Below are positions 1-49,335 of a stretch of 64,000 nt of DNA, in pieces. The stretch lies in assembly GCA_039707465.1 (NCBI GenBank), contig CM077644.1, positions 186,421,462 to 186,485,461 of the forward strand, read 5' to 3'. This stretch comes from Rhabdophis nuchalis (lineage: Eukaryota > Chordata > Lepidosauria > Squamata > Natricidae). Position 1 is the first letter of the stretch; every line of letters starts with the position of its first letter. The position numbers and the translations under genes were made by a program. Below the pieces are notes generated by a model, which was given only the letters and a program-made list of their open reading frames with translations, searched no databases and was not told the DNA's origin.

Positions 1-667
1 AATGGGTCTCAAAACAGGTATCTATGACTTTTTCAGTAAACAGTGAGAAGAGGGAAGGGGCTTGGACCTAATTCCTAATTCTGCTAATGGGATATACAAC
101 TTCCACTCCATTTTTCTGTGAAGCCTGAGCTTCAGGCTCCAATCAATGTTTTTTCAGGTAATGGTCATGCGACAAACCTCCTTATCTGGCCTACTCCAAA
201 CCCTATAAATATTCACTCATCATATGTTTGGTTGTTTTTCAGGCCAGTACAAGAATGCATAGGGATGAGAAAACATTTGTTTAGTTAAGATCTTTCAGTG
301 AAAAGTTAGCAAAAATTACAGATATATTTACATATGGGAGGGACTAAATCTGAGATAAAAAGAAATCAAAACTAACAATCTTATTTATTGGTTTTATTTA
401 TTATGAATCAGTGTGGATTGCATTTTATCGGTCATTACTTGTATGAGCAGAGTTTTAAATTACAAATGTTGCTACTCATTTCCCCCCTGAAATTTGTAAT
501 TAACTATCTGATGCCACTGTTTTGAGGGGATCCAAAGGCCAGTAGGTTGTCAGACAAAACAATAAGACATTTGTGTCCTTCACTAGACTAAGCCAGCAGC
601 ATAGACCTGAATCACATCCAGTACCTTTGCTCCATTGTGGCTGAGTTTTAAATAGAAGTACTGTATC
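1..667. other. AT-rich sequence with no recognised gene
   Basis: This stretch is upstream of the SYK start codon and probably belongs to SYK intron 1. I see short random ORFs only, with no splice-flanked conserved exon, no CpG-rich promoter and no recognised repeat. Confidence 0.5.
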
Positions 668-675
668 ATGTAAAT

Positions 676-994
676 CAGGGGTCCCCAACCTTTTTTGCAC
701 CAGGGACCGGTTTCATTTTAAAGAAAATTCTGCGGACCGGCTGGTGTAGAGGGGGAACGGGGGAGAGGGGGAACAGGCGGCGCATGCGCACATGGGTGTG
801 TGTGAGTCGGCTCACTTGCCCCTCTAGGGCCCCCAACGGCATGAGCGGCTGCACCTGCGTTCTCCTGCCCCCGGTGCGCACTCTGCTCAGGGGGCTGCCC
901 CGTCTTCCCTCCTCCTCCTCTCCAGCCCTGCGGCCCGTTTCCTATCAAGTCACGGACCAGCACCGGTCCACGGACCAGTGGTTGGGGACCCCTG
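676..994. mobile_element. hAT MITE, family B (CAGGGGTCCCCAACC ends)
   Basis: The element begins CAGGGGTCCCCAACC and ends with the inverted form GGTTGGGGACCCCTG. It is flanked by an exact 8-bp duplication, atgtaaat, at 668-675 and 995-1002. The interior is GC-rich with CGGACCGG-like subterminal repeats and no coding capacity. The same family recurs at 39253-40488 and 50247-50684. TIR, 8-bp TSD and small size identify a non-autonomous hAT element. Confidence 0.85.
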
Positions 995-1002
995 ATGTAA
1001 AT

Positions 1003-1565
1003 GGATCTGCAAGACAATACTGTAAGTCAAATTTTAAACTGTGCCACTTTACCTCAAGGTTTTCAATAGTCATAATAACACCTTTAATTATGTTTAATAA
1101 GGTTTATGTTAAAAACTTCTGAGGATGTCACAGAAGCACAGAAATTTCATCAGATGTTTGTGTTCAGGAATGGAAAGAGTACTGATTACAGACAAAGAAA
1201 TTCAATCTTGGAAACTCCCCTGACAGACCATATGAAACTTGCTGGGACCAATAGGAAGAGTCATTGGACATTATGTTGAAAGAAGCCTAAAATGCACTGA
1301 AGGACCTTCCCCAAAGTAGTTTCTAATCTATTCCAGTAAAGGTATTAACCCAAAATGAAACCAGCCAAAAGGGAAGTATTCAGAAGATATTTGTTTAGGA
1401 AGAATTAAAAAGAAATAAACACTTACTCGTAACTTCCTCAATTTAACCTGCCATCTGGAGACTCTGTACCCTTTAAATTCAGTAACTTTAATTTTAAACC
1501 ACACAGATAGTTAAAAATACTGTTCTTGAGAATTATTTATGTGCGTAGCCTCAGTTCTAGGGATG
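1003..1565. other. No recognised feature
   Basis: AT-rich sequence between a MITE and an L2 fragment. No exon-like conservation or repeat was recognised. Confidence 0.5.
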
Positions 1566-2070
1566 TATTTATTTATTTATTTATTTTATTAAATTTATAC
1601 CCTGCCCTTCTCCTTGTTAGGACCCAGGGCGGCGCACAGGCATTATTTAAAAACACAAAATACAATAAATATCTATTAAAATGTATTAAATTAATAAACC
1701 TGTGCTAAAACCCAATGTTAAAACCCTTGCCAATTATAAATTATTTTCTTAAAAAGTCAGAAATGGGGGCTATCCTAGGCCGGCTTGTTGGAATAAATAC
1801 ATCTTAAGACGTTGGCGGAAGAGGCGGAGGTCCGAGATAGTACAGAGGTCGGGGGGTAGGTCATTCCAGAGGGCCGGGCCCGCCACAGAGAAGGCCCTTC
1901 CCCTGGGTGTCGCCAACCGGCATTGCCCCGTCGACGGCACCCGAAGAAGACCCTCTCTGTGGGAGCGGATCGGACGAAGGGATGTATGGGGCAGGAGGCG
2001 GTCTCGTATATAGCTAGGCCCCGAGCCATGGAGCGATTTAAAGATGGTCATCAGCACCTTGAAGCGCATG
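1566..2070 (-). mobile_element. L2/CR1-clade LINE, 3' fragment
   Basis: On the minus strand this is the last part of an L2-type pol followed by its 3' UTR. Recognisable peptide blocks are FKVLMTIFKSLHGSGPSYIR and FSVAGPALWNDLPPDL, matching the C-terminus of the longer copy at 6703-8693. The conserved GGGCGGCGCAC box of the 3' UTR and a terminal TTTA run (1566-1590 on the + strand) mark the 3' end. The element is heavily 5'-truncated, as usual for target-primed insertion. Confidence 0.85.
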
Positions 2071-2104
2071 TAGAAGGTTCTTGTCCTCAGTCCATGGGTC
2101 TGCA

Positions 2105-2667
2105 AAAATAGATACCCAAGTTATCAAATTGATAAACAGCTTTTAATTTGAAGTTGCAAAATATTTGTTATTATTCTGAATAAACAGACGTACATATATA
2201 ATGTATAGTAATTCTGTGGTAAAATCTCTATTTTTTTAACATTGTCTTTCAATTTGTTTTGCTTAATTGATGTACTATTCTTTTAGTGACATTCATATTG
2301 AGTAGAATGCCAGGATTTTGCAACTAATTAGGAGGAGGAAGTATTTGTTAATGTAGCTTGTCTCTTATTATAGATTTCTGCCTGTGTCCTCTTTGATCTT
2401 TTATGTTTGATCAATCCCATGGGAATATTTCTGAAGGAAACATATGGGTTTTTCAGACCAAGAAATGTGGGAGATTTCAGAGCAATAGAGTGATGCATAA
2501 CAAGAATAAATCAAATCCTCTGCAAATTTGCAACATTAAAGTAACCTCAAAATTCATGATGTGTTATTGCTGTACATCCATGATTATGGAGGTTGAAGTG
2601 GGTGGACTTTAGCTGTTGTGCTATAGGGACTATAGGGACTATATATTGTGTTGTTGTGCTATAGTGA
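2105..2667. other. No recognised feature
   Basis: AT-rich spacer between two L2 fragments. It has a short tandem of the word actatagggact near 2625-2645 and otherwise nothing recognised. Confidence 0.45.
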
Positions 2668-3150
2668 CATGCTGGCTCGGGACCTAGCTACCTGCGGGAT
2701 CGGATCCTGCCTCACACATCCTCACGGCCGATTCGCTCCCACAGAGAGGGACTTCTCCGGGTGCCGTCCACTAGACTTTGTCAGCGGGCGACGCCCAGGG
2801 GAAGGGCTCTCTCTGTGGCGGGCCCGGCCCTCTGGAACGACCTTCCCCCCGATATTAGAACGACCACGGACCTCCGCTCCTTCCGCCTGAAATTAAAGAC
2901 ACATCTTTTCCGCCTGGCCGGCCTAGGGTAGTCTCTCTCTCTATGGGTTTTTTAATTGTTTATTTATATTGAGTGGGGATTTTTAGTTAATGGGATTTTA
3001 GCACAGGAGTTTGTTTAATCTGTTTTAAATTGTATGTATTTTTGTATATTTATGGTTTTTATTCTCCCTGTGCACCGCCCCGAGTCCCTGTGGGGAGAGG
3101 GAGCGGTTAATAAATTCAGCTTTATTATTATTATTATTATTATTATTAAT
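2668..3150 (+). mobile_element. L2/CR1-clade LINE, 3' fragment
   Basis: A 5'-truncated L2 copy in + orientation. It matches the pol C-terminus of 8206-8465 in another copy, then the 3' UTR with the box CACCGCCCCGAGTCCC, and ends in a TTA run at about 3120-3149. The coding part has drifted in frame, so no functional protein is expected. Confidence 0.85.
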
Positions 3151-3650
3151 AGGAATATTTTCACTTACAGTACATTGAGGAACATTCAGATCATTACATA
3201 AATAACTTTAAGATCACTTTGTTCCACTTGATTTTCTTTATTTTCATGGGTAAAGTTTTATTTTTCCTTATTGCTCTATTGGCTCTGATATTAGGTATAC
3301 CTTTTGACGGTTATGTATTGATTCCCTGAGGTGCTGGCTCTACATTTTTACATATATGCAAATTATTACTGCTTTCTTTCCTTATGCTATGCTTGATGAG
3401 TTTTGTTGCTTCTTATCAGTTTGTTCACAGAATTGTCAGATAATTGATACTTGTATGTATAGTAAAATAAAAATTCCAGGTTTTAAGATTAAGAGATAGA
3501 ATATTGCTTTCATAAAAAATAAACTCAGTCAGGACATACCACCCACAATCCCATTTAATTAATTTATATGTCTATGTAGGCATTCTGTTTATAATCTGTT
3601 GTGTGAATATGACAGATCTGTTGTTTGATTACCTTTGAAATCATTATATG

Positions 3651-3790
3651 AGAACCAGTTAAGGCACCCAGCTAGAAACCAGGAAACCATGAGTTCTAGT
3701 TCCAATTTAGACACAAGATAAACTGATTTTCACAGGATGTATTCAAGCAGAGCCTGGATAGCCATCTGTCTCTCCCCCCCCCCCCCCTCT
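3651..3790 (+). mobile_element. tRNA-derived SINE fragment
   Basis: The words agttaaggcaccc, gctagaaaccagg and gagttctag match a reptile tRNA-derived SINE, a fuller copy of which is at 49137-49335. Only the head and central part are recognisable here. A C homopolymer at about 3774-3787 follows. Confidence 0.55.
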
Positions 3791-5282
3791 CACTCTGCAT
3801 TCTGCTTTATACATTAAGATATTTGGTAGGCTAAGTTCAGAGCCATTGCTTCCTCTTCTCTGCTGTACTGTAAATTTCATAATTAACATCTTATTTTCAA
3901 TATTAAACATTATCTTCAGGAGAATGAAATATAGCTAACACGTTTGGGAAAGTGTTGGCTTTTTCATGTAGTGTTGGATTGCTAGCATTACCAAATTACT
4001 TATAAAAATAGATGAAGGCAGATGGGCTATTAAAATTCTCAGATCGTTTTTCTTTTATTTTACTGGCTGACATATTTTGCTAACTGTAACTATAATCCTG
4101 ACTCTTCAGTCGCTAAAATACTTCTGGTTTTTGACAGAAAACACTTTTTCCTTTCTAAGTTTTTATCTTTAAAAAATCTTTTTAAAATAGAGGGTTTCTT
4201 TTTTCCAAAAAAAAATCTAATTGGCTTTCTTAATTTGGTACTTAAAATCTGGTCTGTTTTATTGATGCCAACTTCTATTAAATACACGACTCCCAATAAT
4301 TAAAAAAACATTATTTATGATTAACAATTATTTATTATTTTAGCTTGTGCAAGATAGGTTATTATGTCTATGCAAGAATTTTAATTTAATCATATTTACA
4401 TTCAATTGAAATGCAATTATTTGCTGAAGAATATTGTCATGTTGCATATTTTCTTTCCCTTTGTATATGCCTGTAAATACTTTCAAAATCTGCAGGTAAA
4501 TTTTTGAGGAGGATGAAATACATATAGCTGGACTTTAGTAGACAATTGCTAACTGCTCATCTATTCTACTTGAAAAGATTACATATAGCTTTTAATTAAA
4601 AAGGCATACCATATTTTTGTTGTATTCACCTAAGGATTGATGTATGACATTAGTTTGGGGGAGGGGTTAAAATTATAATAAGAACTGTGGAAAAGATTTG
4701 TACTAATTGCCTAATTTAGGACAAATCTGTTCTGTGATGTTCGCATTTTTAAAAGCGCATATTCATTCTGTCCCATTTCAACTTCAGTTTGTAAGAGGTC
4801 TTGTCTGCTCATATTTTTGCCTTTTTATACAGTAAATACATTTATAAAATACATCTATACATGTGTGTGTGTATTACTTATATTATTATTAACACGCTTT
4901 GATGCTAAGGAGTTAGACGTTCTACTCCCCCTCCCCACCTGAAAAGAACTCTGTTCCAACTGCCTCTTGGACATGGGTGTGGCCAGTGTGTAATTCATCC
5001 GGCCTGTGGGCTGGGAATTTAGACATGCTACTCCCCCTCCATACCTGAAAAATGTTCTGATGTCAGACTGAGGGAGAGGAGAGGATAGAAGAGGATCAGT
5101 GGGGCCAGCCTGAGGGAGAGAGGGAGAGGAGAGTAACAACTCATTAATTTTCAAGCTGTAAGTGCCAATTTATCAAGCCCAATCACATAGTTTTGTAGCA
5201 GAGCGGGTATCCAGCTAGTGTGTACATATTTGTATAATGTCTCCCACTCCATCCTATCATCCTATCCATGTATAAATTTTTA
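3791..5282. other. Mostly unassigned AT-rich sequence; small GC-rich repeat at 4905-5150
   Basis: No gene was recognised. At 4911-4943 and 5020-5052 two copies of a block containing ctactccccctcc and acctgaaaa occur about 109 bases apart. The block ends near 5217 with agctagt, which resembles the CTRRT end of a Helitron, but no matching 5' end or insertion site was established, so it is left unclassified. Confidence 0.35.
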
Positions 5283-5290
5283 TCTTATAT

Positions 5291-5321
<31 letters not shown>

Positions 5322-5343
5322 TTATTTATTTATTTATTTATTT

Positions 5344-5411
<68 letters not shown>

Positions 5412-5416
5412 TTTGT

Positions 5417-5447
<31 letters not shown>

Positions 5448-5560
5448 TTATCGCCCTATTCTCCCTGGTGGGACTCAGGGCGGTGCACAGAAAGATATAA
5501 AATATAAAATAGCATTAAATTATTAGATCTGTGCTAAAATGGTTAAGATAATTTAAAAGT
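5283..5560 (-). mobile_element. L2 LINE 3' tail with expanded (TTTA)n
   Basis: A TTTA tetranucleotide array of about 165 bases (5288-5450, with short interruptions) is followed by the L2 3'-UTR box ctcagggcggtgcacag, read on the minus strand as the very end of an L2 element. Only the terminal 100 or so bases of the LINE are present. The array is the element's 3' microsatellite tail, probably expanded after insertion. Confidence 0.8.
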
Positions 5561-5923
5561 TAAAACAATTAAATATTTCCCTTCCCCCCCCCACTGAAAA
5601 TCTCTTATCATTTCAAAAATAATGCTCATCAGTTATTAATATTGTCAGATAACCAGTTAATTTAGAAACTATGAATTTTTAATTTAAAATGAAATTAAAC
5701 TAAGTAAGGCTAAAATAATTTTAAAAGGATATTCAAGGAGATCCTCAGTCCATCTTAGCAAGATGGTTGGCATACAAATTTGATAAAATAAAAAAATAAA
5801 ATATACGTTTCTAAGGAATAGTCCAAAGATAGTCATAACTGCAGAATTCTAAGCAAGCACAGTTTTTATATCATTCAGCAGCTCTTAGAATAAAAGAGCA
5901 ATTGATTTTTAGAACGCTTAGTA

Positions 5924-6058
5924 CAGGGGTCTGCAAAGTTGGCTCTTTTAAGACTGGTGGACTTCAACTCCTAGAATTCCCCAGCCAGCCAGGCTGGCTG
6001 GGGAATTCTAGGAGTTGAAGTCCACCAGTCTTAAAAGAGCCAACTTTGCAGACCCCTG
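5924..6058. mobile_element. hAT MITE, perfectly palindromic (family C)
   Basis: Starts CAGGGGTCTGCAAAGTTGG and is an exact inverted repeat of itself: two 67-base arms around a single central base. The exact 8-bp target duplication gcttagta occupies 5916-5923 and 6059-6066. Imperfect relatives are at 14477-14606 and 63042-63140. No coding capacity. Confidence 0.92.
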
Positions 6059-6066
6059 GCTTAGTA

Positions 6067-6511
6067 CACCAATGGCATATAGTATGTCTGAGTTATGTGC
6101 ACCAGTGTAGACAAACTGTTTGCTTGTATTCATATGCAGACAATTCACACTTCAGTGAATAAAGTAAAGCTAGGAAGTTCTTGATTCAGAACTGATGCGC
6201 AGATTTGTACATGGACCCATAAACTTTTAAGGAAGGTACACTCTTTGAGCGTGTATGCAATAGAAGGATGGTGAATTATCAAAATTATTGGCATAATTCT
6301 CAATGAATAATCATTTTAGTTCAAATGCTTCGTTCACCTGAGTTAAACGTAGGATAAAATGAAAATCATTAGGGAAAATTATTCTTGGATTTTCACTGTA
6401 TTGGGAATCAATTTGATGATTCAAAACAAATTTTGAAAATTATTCCCAGTTCAATTGAATGTTGAAAAGAAAAAAAAAACATAAAGGGCTTTGTGAAACT
6501 TTCAGCTAAAT
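6067..6511. other. No recognised feature
   Basis: AT-rich sequence with no conserved coding block and no recognised repeat. Confidence 0.45.
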
Positions 6512-6640
6512 AAATATTTTATTTATTTTATTTATTTATTTATTTTTGGATTTGTATACCGCTCTATCTCCCTGAAGGGACTCAGGGCGGTGCACAGGTA
6601 AATATTAAAAACAATACAAAAATACAAAAAACTGAAGCAA
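6512..6640 (-). mobile_element. L2 LINE 3' tail fragment
   Basis: A TTTA-rich tail and the box actcagggcggtgcacagg identify the 3' terminus of an L2 element on the minus strand. It lies back-to-back with the + strand L2 copy starting near 6703. Both have a 3' end, so they are two separate insertions rather than one inverted element. Confidence 0.75.
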
Positions 6641-6702
6641 ATTATGTGGGCAAAGAAGTTGGCAGAAGAAACATTGAAATAGCAATACTCTCATAGCATC
6701 CG

Positions 6703-8465
6703 CAGAAAACCGCCCTGCCGCCCTGTTTAGGGTGACCCGCTCCCTCCTTCAACAGAGGGTGCGGGAAGCCCCGTTACAGGGTAGAGCAGAGGAATTTGTG
6801 ACTTTTCTGCAGGAGAAAATCGCTCAGATACAGAACGAGCTAGCCCCCATTCATGGCCCAGTGGGATGCCATGAGACAGATCTTGTTTGGGAGGAGTTTG
6901 ACTCCGTTACTTCCGAGGATATGGACAGGTTACGTGGGCGACTGCGAGCCACCACATGTTTATTGGACCCGTGTCCCTCCTGGCTTGTACTGGCATCCTG
7001 GGAGGTGACACGAGGCTGGCTCCAAGAGGTTGTCAACGCATCCTTAAGTGAGGGTTCCTTGCCTGCTTCCCTAAAAGAAGCGATGGTGAGGCCCCTCCTT
7101 AAGAAGCCCTCTTTGGATCCAGCTCTTTTGAACAACTACCGTCCAGTCTCCAACCTTCCCTTTTTGGCGAAGGTTGTTGAGAGTGTGGTGGCACAACAGT
7201 TTCCCCGTCACCTGGAGGAAGTTGATTATCTAGATCCGCGCCAGTCCGGCTTTCGGCCCGGGCATAGCACCGAGACGGCATTGGTCGCGTTGGTTGATGA
7301 TCTCTGGAGGACCAGAGATGGGGGATGTTCCTCCATCCTGGTCCTATTAGACCTCTCGGCGGCTTTCGATACCATCGACTATGGTATCCTATTGCATCGG
7401 CTGGGGGGGTTGGGGGTGGGAGGCACCGTTTTACGGTGGTTCTCCTCCTACCTCTCTGGCCGATCGCAATTCGTGTTGGCAGGGGGGCAGAGGTCGACCG
7501 CGAGACCCCTCGTATGTGGGGTGCCTCAGGGGTCGGTCCTCTCGCCCCTCCTGTTCAACACATACATGAAGCCGCTGGGTGAGATCATCCATGGTTTTGG
7601 GGTAGAGTACCATCTATACGCTGATGATACTCAGTTGTATATATCTACCCCAAACCACCCCAACGATGCCGTAGCGGTGATGTGCCAGTGCCTGGAAGCC
7701 GTACGGATCTGGATGGGAAGTAACGGACTCAGGCTCAACCCGACCAAGACCGAGTGGCTGTGGTTTCCGGCCGCCTGATTCAACCAGCTGACTCCATCGC
7801 TGGCCATAGGGGGCGAACATCTTGCCCCTGTGGATGGGGCGCGCAATTTGGGTGTCCTCCTGGATGCCCGGCTGTCCATGGAAGATCAAGTGACAGCCGT
7901 GGCCAGGAGGGCGTTTTACCAGGTTCGCCTGGTTCGCCAATTGCGCCCCCTATTGGATCGGGACGCCCTTCGCACAGTCACTCATGCGCTCGTGACATCC
8001 CGACTGGACTATTGCAACTCTCTCTACATGGGGCTTCCCTTGAGGTGCACCCGGAGACTTCAGCTAGTCCAGAATGCAGCCGCGCGAGCAATTATGGGGA
8101 CCGCAAGGTCCACCCATGTAACACCGCTCTTGCGCGAGCTGCACTGGCTACCTGTCGTCTTCCGGGTGCGCTTCAAGGTGCTAATCATCATCTTTAAAGC
8201 ACTCCATGGCTCGGGACCTAGCTATCTGCGGGATCGGATCCTGCCTCATACATCCTCACGGCCGATTCGCTCCCACAGAGAGGGACTTCTCCGGGTGCCG
8301 TCCACTAGACTTTGTCAGCGGGCGACACCCAGGGGAAGGGCTCTCTCTGTGGCGGGCCCGGCCCTCTGGAACGACCTTCCCCCCGATATTAGGACGACCA
8401 CGGACCTCCGCTCCTTCCGTCTTAAATTAAAAACTTATTTTTTCCGTCTGGCCGGCTTGGGATAG
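6703..8465 (+). pseudogene. L2-type reverse transcriptase (partial pol), one in-frame stop
   Basis: This encodes the RT and C-terminal parts of a non-LTR retrotransposon polyprotein. Visible RT motifs in order are [46 protein letters not shown] and the catalytic [10 protein letters not shown]. The C-terminal block with ELHWLPV and LWNDLPPDI is typical of L2/CR1 elements. The reading frame is continuous except for a TGA at 7776-7778, which corresponds to CGA (Arg) in the sister copy, a CpG-type transition. The N-terminal endonuclease is absent, so the copy is non-autonomous. Confidence 0.88.
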
Positions 8466-8693
8466 TCCCCCTGTCTTGGGGTTTTACTGGGTAGATTTTA
8501 GTTTAGTTAGTTTAATGGGAATTTTAGCACAGGCTGGGTTTAATTTGGCTTTTAAAATTGTTTGTATATTTTATTGTTGTTTGTATGTTTTTTACTGTTT
8601 TTATTCTACCTGTGCACCGCCCCGAGTCCCCATGGGGAGAGGGAGCGGTTTATAAGTATTAAATGAAATGAAATGAAAAAATGAAATGAAATA
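6703..8693 (+). mobile_element. L2/CR1-clade LINE, 5'-truncated, RT half almost intact
   Basis: The copy starts inside pol just upstream of the RT domain and runs through the pol C-terminus, the 3' UTR (with CACCGCCCCGAGTCCC) and a short AAATG-repeat tail at 8660-8693. The endonuclease half is missing. Sequence is close to the minus-strand copy at 20768-24769, which suggests a recent insertion. Confidence 0.9.
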
Positions 8694-9139
8694 AGAAGTG
8701 GGCCAGGGCTAGCCAGTAGTTTCAGTTAAAAAAGAAATTTAGTAATATTTTCCCGAATGCTTTTCCTGAGGAGATAGAAGAGCTGAAGGAAACTTCATGT
8801 TATATATTTAAATATATAGCCTAGATACAGCCATTTCAATGATAAACAGATGATAGAAAAATAATTCAACACACAAATGTTGCACTGTTGCATATTTTTC
8901 ATCGACTTGACAAAAGTAGAATTCAGCTGGGACACTTAAGAATGGAAAAGGTTCTCCTATCTCCAGACCTCCTGTCAGGTTATCCTTAAGCTGCTGAAAT
9001 CAGTTTTTGCTCTTGTGTGGGTCCAGGCTCTACTCTAAGTCCCTTCCTTCTTTTGACCAAGAGTGAAGGTATTATTAAAGGATTGGAAGGCATTTCAGAA
9101 GCCACAGAATCAGTAATGGTTTTCTCTTACCTTCACTAC

Positions 9140-9240
9140 CGATTTGGAATGCGCAGAGCATCCATGATGACATCTGGGTGGGTGGGCGGAGCCTCCTGCC
9201 ACCACTGCTGGTTTGCCTGAACTGGCAGAATACCACCTCT
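9140..9240. mobile_element. Relic of hAT-like MITE, family D
   Basis: The words atctgggtgggtgggcggagc and the neighbouring ccaccactgctggtt match, in inverse orientation, the family D element at 33271-33438. No target duplication is visible, so this is a decayed fragment 260 bases upstream of SYK exon 2. Confidence 0.45.
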
Positions 9241-9547
9241 GCACAGAATGCTTTTTCTTTCATGCTTATTTTCTGGCACTACATTGCTTACTCCTGTACC
9301 AGAGCATTACGAGCATATTGTTGGCAGCAAAAATATTGTTTCCTTTTGATTTTTATGATTATGATTCATTGATTATCTCTCAGCTCATGATCGTATTGTA
9401 TATATTTCCATCTCCTGGTTTCAGTAAGATCATCGAGGTAGCATAGAAAATAACAAAAGTGTCACTAACTCGTTTTGTTTTTTTAAATCTTTCTAGGTGT
9501 AATATAGCCTCAAAAGCAGACAAGCAAAGAGAAGTAGCGGGAGAAAA

Positions 9548-46859
<37,312 letters not shown>

Positions 46860-47420
46860 GTATACTGTGGAATGGCAAATAAAGACATCCCAAAAGGCAG
46901 ATACAAACATTGACTTTTCAAATAAGTTGTACTCCAGAAAATGCTCAAAATGTTCTCCAGAAGAATCATTGTGAAAAGACCATTGCTGTAGAATTACCTT
47001 GCTACTTTTAAAAACTTGCTAGTATCTACAATAATATTTTTAAATTGAGCTTATTTGATGTTCAAGGATCTGGCATTAGTTATATTTGTTTTGTCTATTT
47101 TAAAAATTGGGTTTGTTAGGTTGCGTTCTGTCTTGCTGTTCAAATGAACCATCTTTTATGATATCAAAAGAACATTTGTATTTTCATCATTATTGCCATT
47201 AAGAGAATTGGATACTTCCACTTTTGAAAATTCAAAGCACAGATTGGTTTTAAATTAAAAATGAGCCAATAAAGTTAGAAATAACATATCATAGTTTTAA
47301 AACAGTTATTATTTGGAAAAATATAAACATCTATAAACAAAATTGGCAAATTGTTTCATATAGTAACAACAGATTCCTATTATTGTTTTAATCTTTAAAT
47401 TAAATAAAAAAAATAAAAAA
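46860..47420 (+). other. SYK: SYK 3' UTR, proximal part with polyadenylation signals
   Basis: AATAAA hexamers occur at 46878-46883, too close to the stop to be the usual site, and at 47268-47273, a plausible proximal site. Several A-rich AATAAA clusters lie at 47400-47425. The true end cannot be decided from sequence alone. The mammalian SYK 3' UTR is longer, so transcription may run further. Confidence 0.5.
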
Positions 47421-49136
47421 AATAAGAAATATAGATGAACTAACAGCACTTCACCTTGGTCTGTTGTATCATATAATCAAAACACTGATTGGGAACCCCA
47501 TTTATTTAGGTGGTCTCTCTATTAAAACGTAATTGTTTAGTTAGGTGTCATTGAGTCAGGCTTATTTCCTGGGGTACTGCTCAGTATTTCAGTTTATTTC
47601 CAACAATAACCCATACCTCTTCCTATGACAATCATGCAAATTTTCTTTTATCTTCTCCTTCTACCTTAACCTTTATCCACTCTTTTTTTTCCATTTCTCC
47701 ATTTTGATAAAAAAAGTTTTATTCTATGATCAATTCACATTACATGTTCAAAGTTTGTGAATTTCATCTTACTAATTGTTGCCTCAAAAGACAGTGAGCC
47801 TTTATTTGGCTTAGGACTGAATAAACATTTTTGCCTGGTATTCGTACTGTCTTTAGATCCATCATCCGAACTCTGTTCTCTCATTTTTTTTCTCAGTATC
47901 AATATACAGTATACAGTACATTATTGGAAAGATCATTGCTTTAACTATTCTAATCGTTGTTATCATCAAATATTCTCTTGTAAAATATCCTTCAGGAAGG
48001 GTGTTTGCCCTCGCATCTAACAATAATACAAACATATTCTAGCAACTTCTTTATACTAAGTGTTCCCATAATGTTTTCATCTTGTTCCCAGCCCACTGAT
48101 GAGACAGGCTTACGTTGTTCTCATCCGTTATCAAAGCAATGCTTTCTCTCTTATAGGGAGAGGAATCCCTTAGTTATCCCAAAGTATGTAAAATCTTAGA
48201 TGCTTCATGGACTATTCTGTCAGCAGCACAGTTACACATTTCCCTTCAGTATTTTCTGTCACCATTCTCTTTTCTTAGCCTTTGGCAGAAAATACTGGGC
48301 ATAGTTGCTCCAGACCCAGCAATTTCATCAAGAATTTAACAAATTGTGAAGGTTCTCCAGATCCAGGAATGGGATTGGCGATGGGACAATACATTTTATG
48401 CCAATATTGATTTCTGCTGACTCAAACATAGATAGCCATTTGAATTAGCCTTAGGAAAGGGCCATCTTTGCCACAGCATTTACCCCTAAGATGAATGTCT
48501 TTTTTACTCATTATTTTTACTTTACTTTGTGAGCCCAACAACTGACTTACCATCTACCATCTTCATGACCAACTGTAAGCTCATGATATTAGCATGTGAT
48601 CATGAGGTGACGTTATATAAGGTGACTAGAAATCCTTCCAGGGCTGATGACCAAGATGCTTGGATAACAAACATCTGCAAGTAACCAAAACGTTTTCAGC
48701 TCAGGCATGGAGAAACTGTTACTGAGCTGATTCATATAATAAGAGTTTCTAATACTGCATTACTAGGCAATAGTACTATTCTTTGTGCTTTTTTATTTTC
48801 TGTAATATAGAGCTATCAGAAAAAACTGGCAGAACTGGAATGTTCATGCCTTAGCATCTGAATGTAAGTTTCTTGAAATGTTTCTACTAAACAGCCATCT
48901 TGCCTTATTCTCAGAACAATATCAAGTGTTCAGACAGTAGGGTATATCCAACTATGCATGCTTCCCCTGTTAGCTTAACATCTGCCAGTAAAATATATTC
49001 TTCTCCCAACATTCTATTCAAAGATGCTGCTGAAGAGTTCAGCCACTTTGGAGTATTAGAAGGAGAAAAAAATAAATTCTTTTGCATGTGGTTACAGAAT
49101 ATGTGTAATTTTAGATATCCCCTATTATCTTATTTA
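47421..49136. other. SYK distal 3' UTR or downstream flank
   Basis: No coding feature was recognised. The sequence is AT-rich with chance ORFs of 60-90 codons. An inverted word, cagtattttctgtc / gcagaaaatactgg near 48248 and 48284, forms a local hairpin. Confidence 0.45.
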
Positions 49137-49335
49137 GAGAGCCATTTTGGTTTAATGGTTACGGCACCTGGCTAGAAAAGAGGAGACTATGTGCATGAAG
49201 CTAGATAGCTTACCTTGGGCCAATCACTCTCTCTCAACCCTAGGAAGAAAGGAAGAGGAAAAACCTTGCTAAGGAAACTGCAGGGACTTCTCCAGGTAGT
49301 CTCTGAGAATCAGAGAGGATCAAATGGAAGAAAAA
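49137..49335 (+). mobile_element. tRNA-derived SINE
   Basis: Starts gagagccattttggtttaat (tRNA-like head with gttacggcacctggctag), then accttgggccaatcactctc, aaccttgctaaggaaactgc and cagggacttctccagg, ending in a short A-rich tail. It matches a widespread reptile SINE, also represented by the fragment at 3651-3790. Head and tail are complete; internal drift is moderate. Confidence 0.75.

Noticed and set aside
6703..8465. A single L2 with 5' inversion formed by 6512-6640 and 6703-8693
   Set aside because: Both parts carry an L2 3' terminus, which a single twin-primed element would not have.
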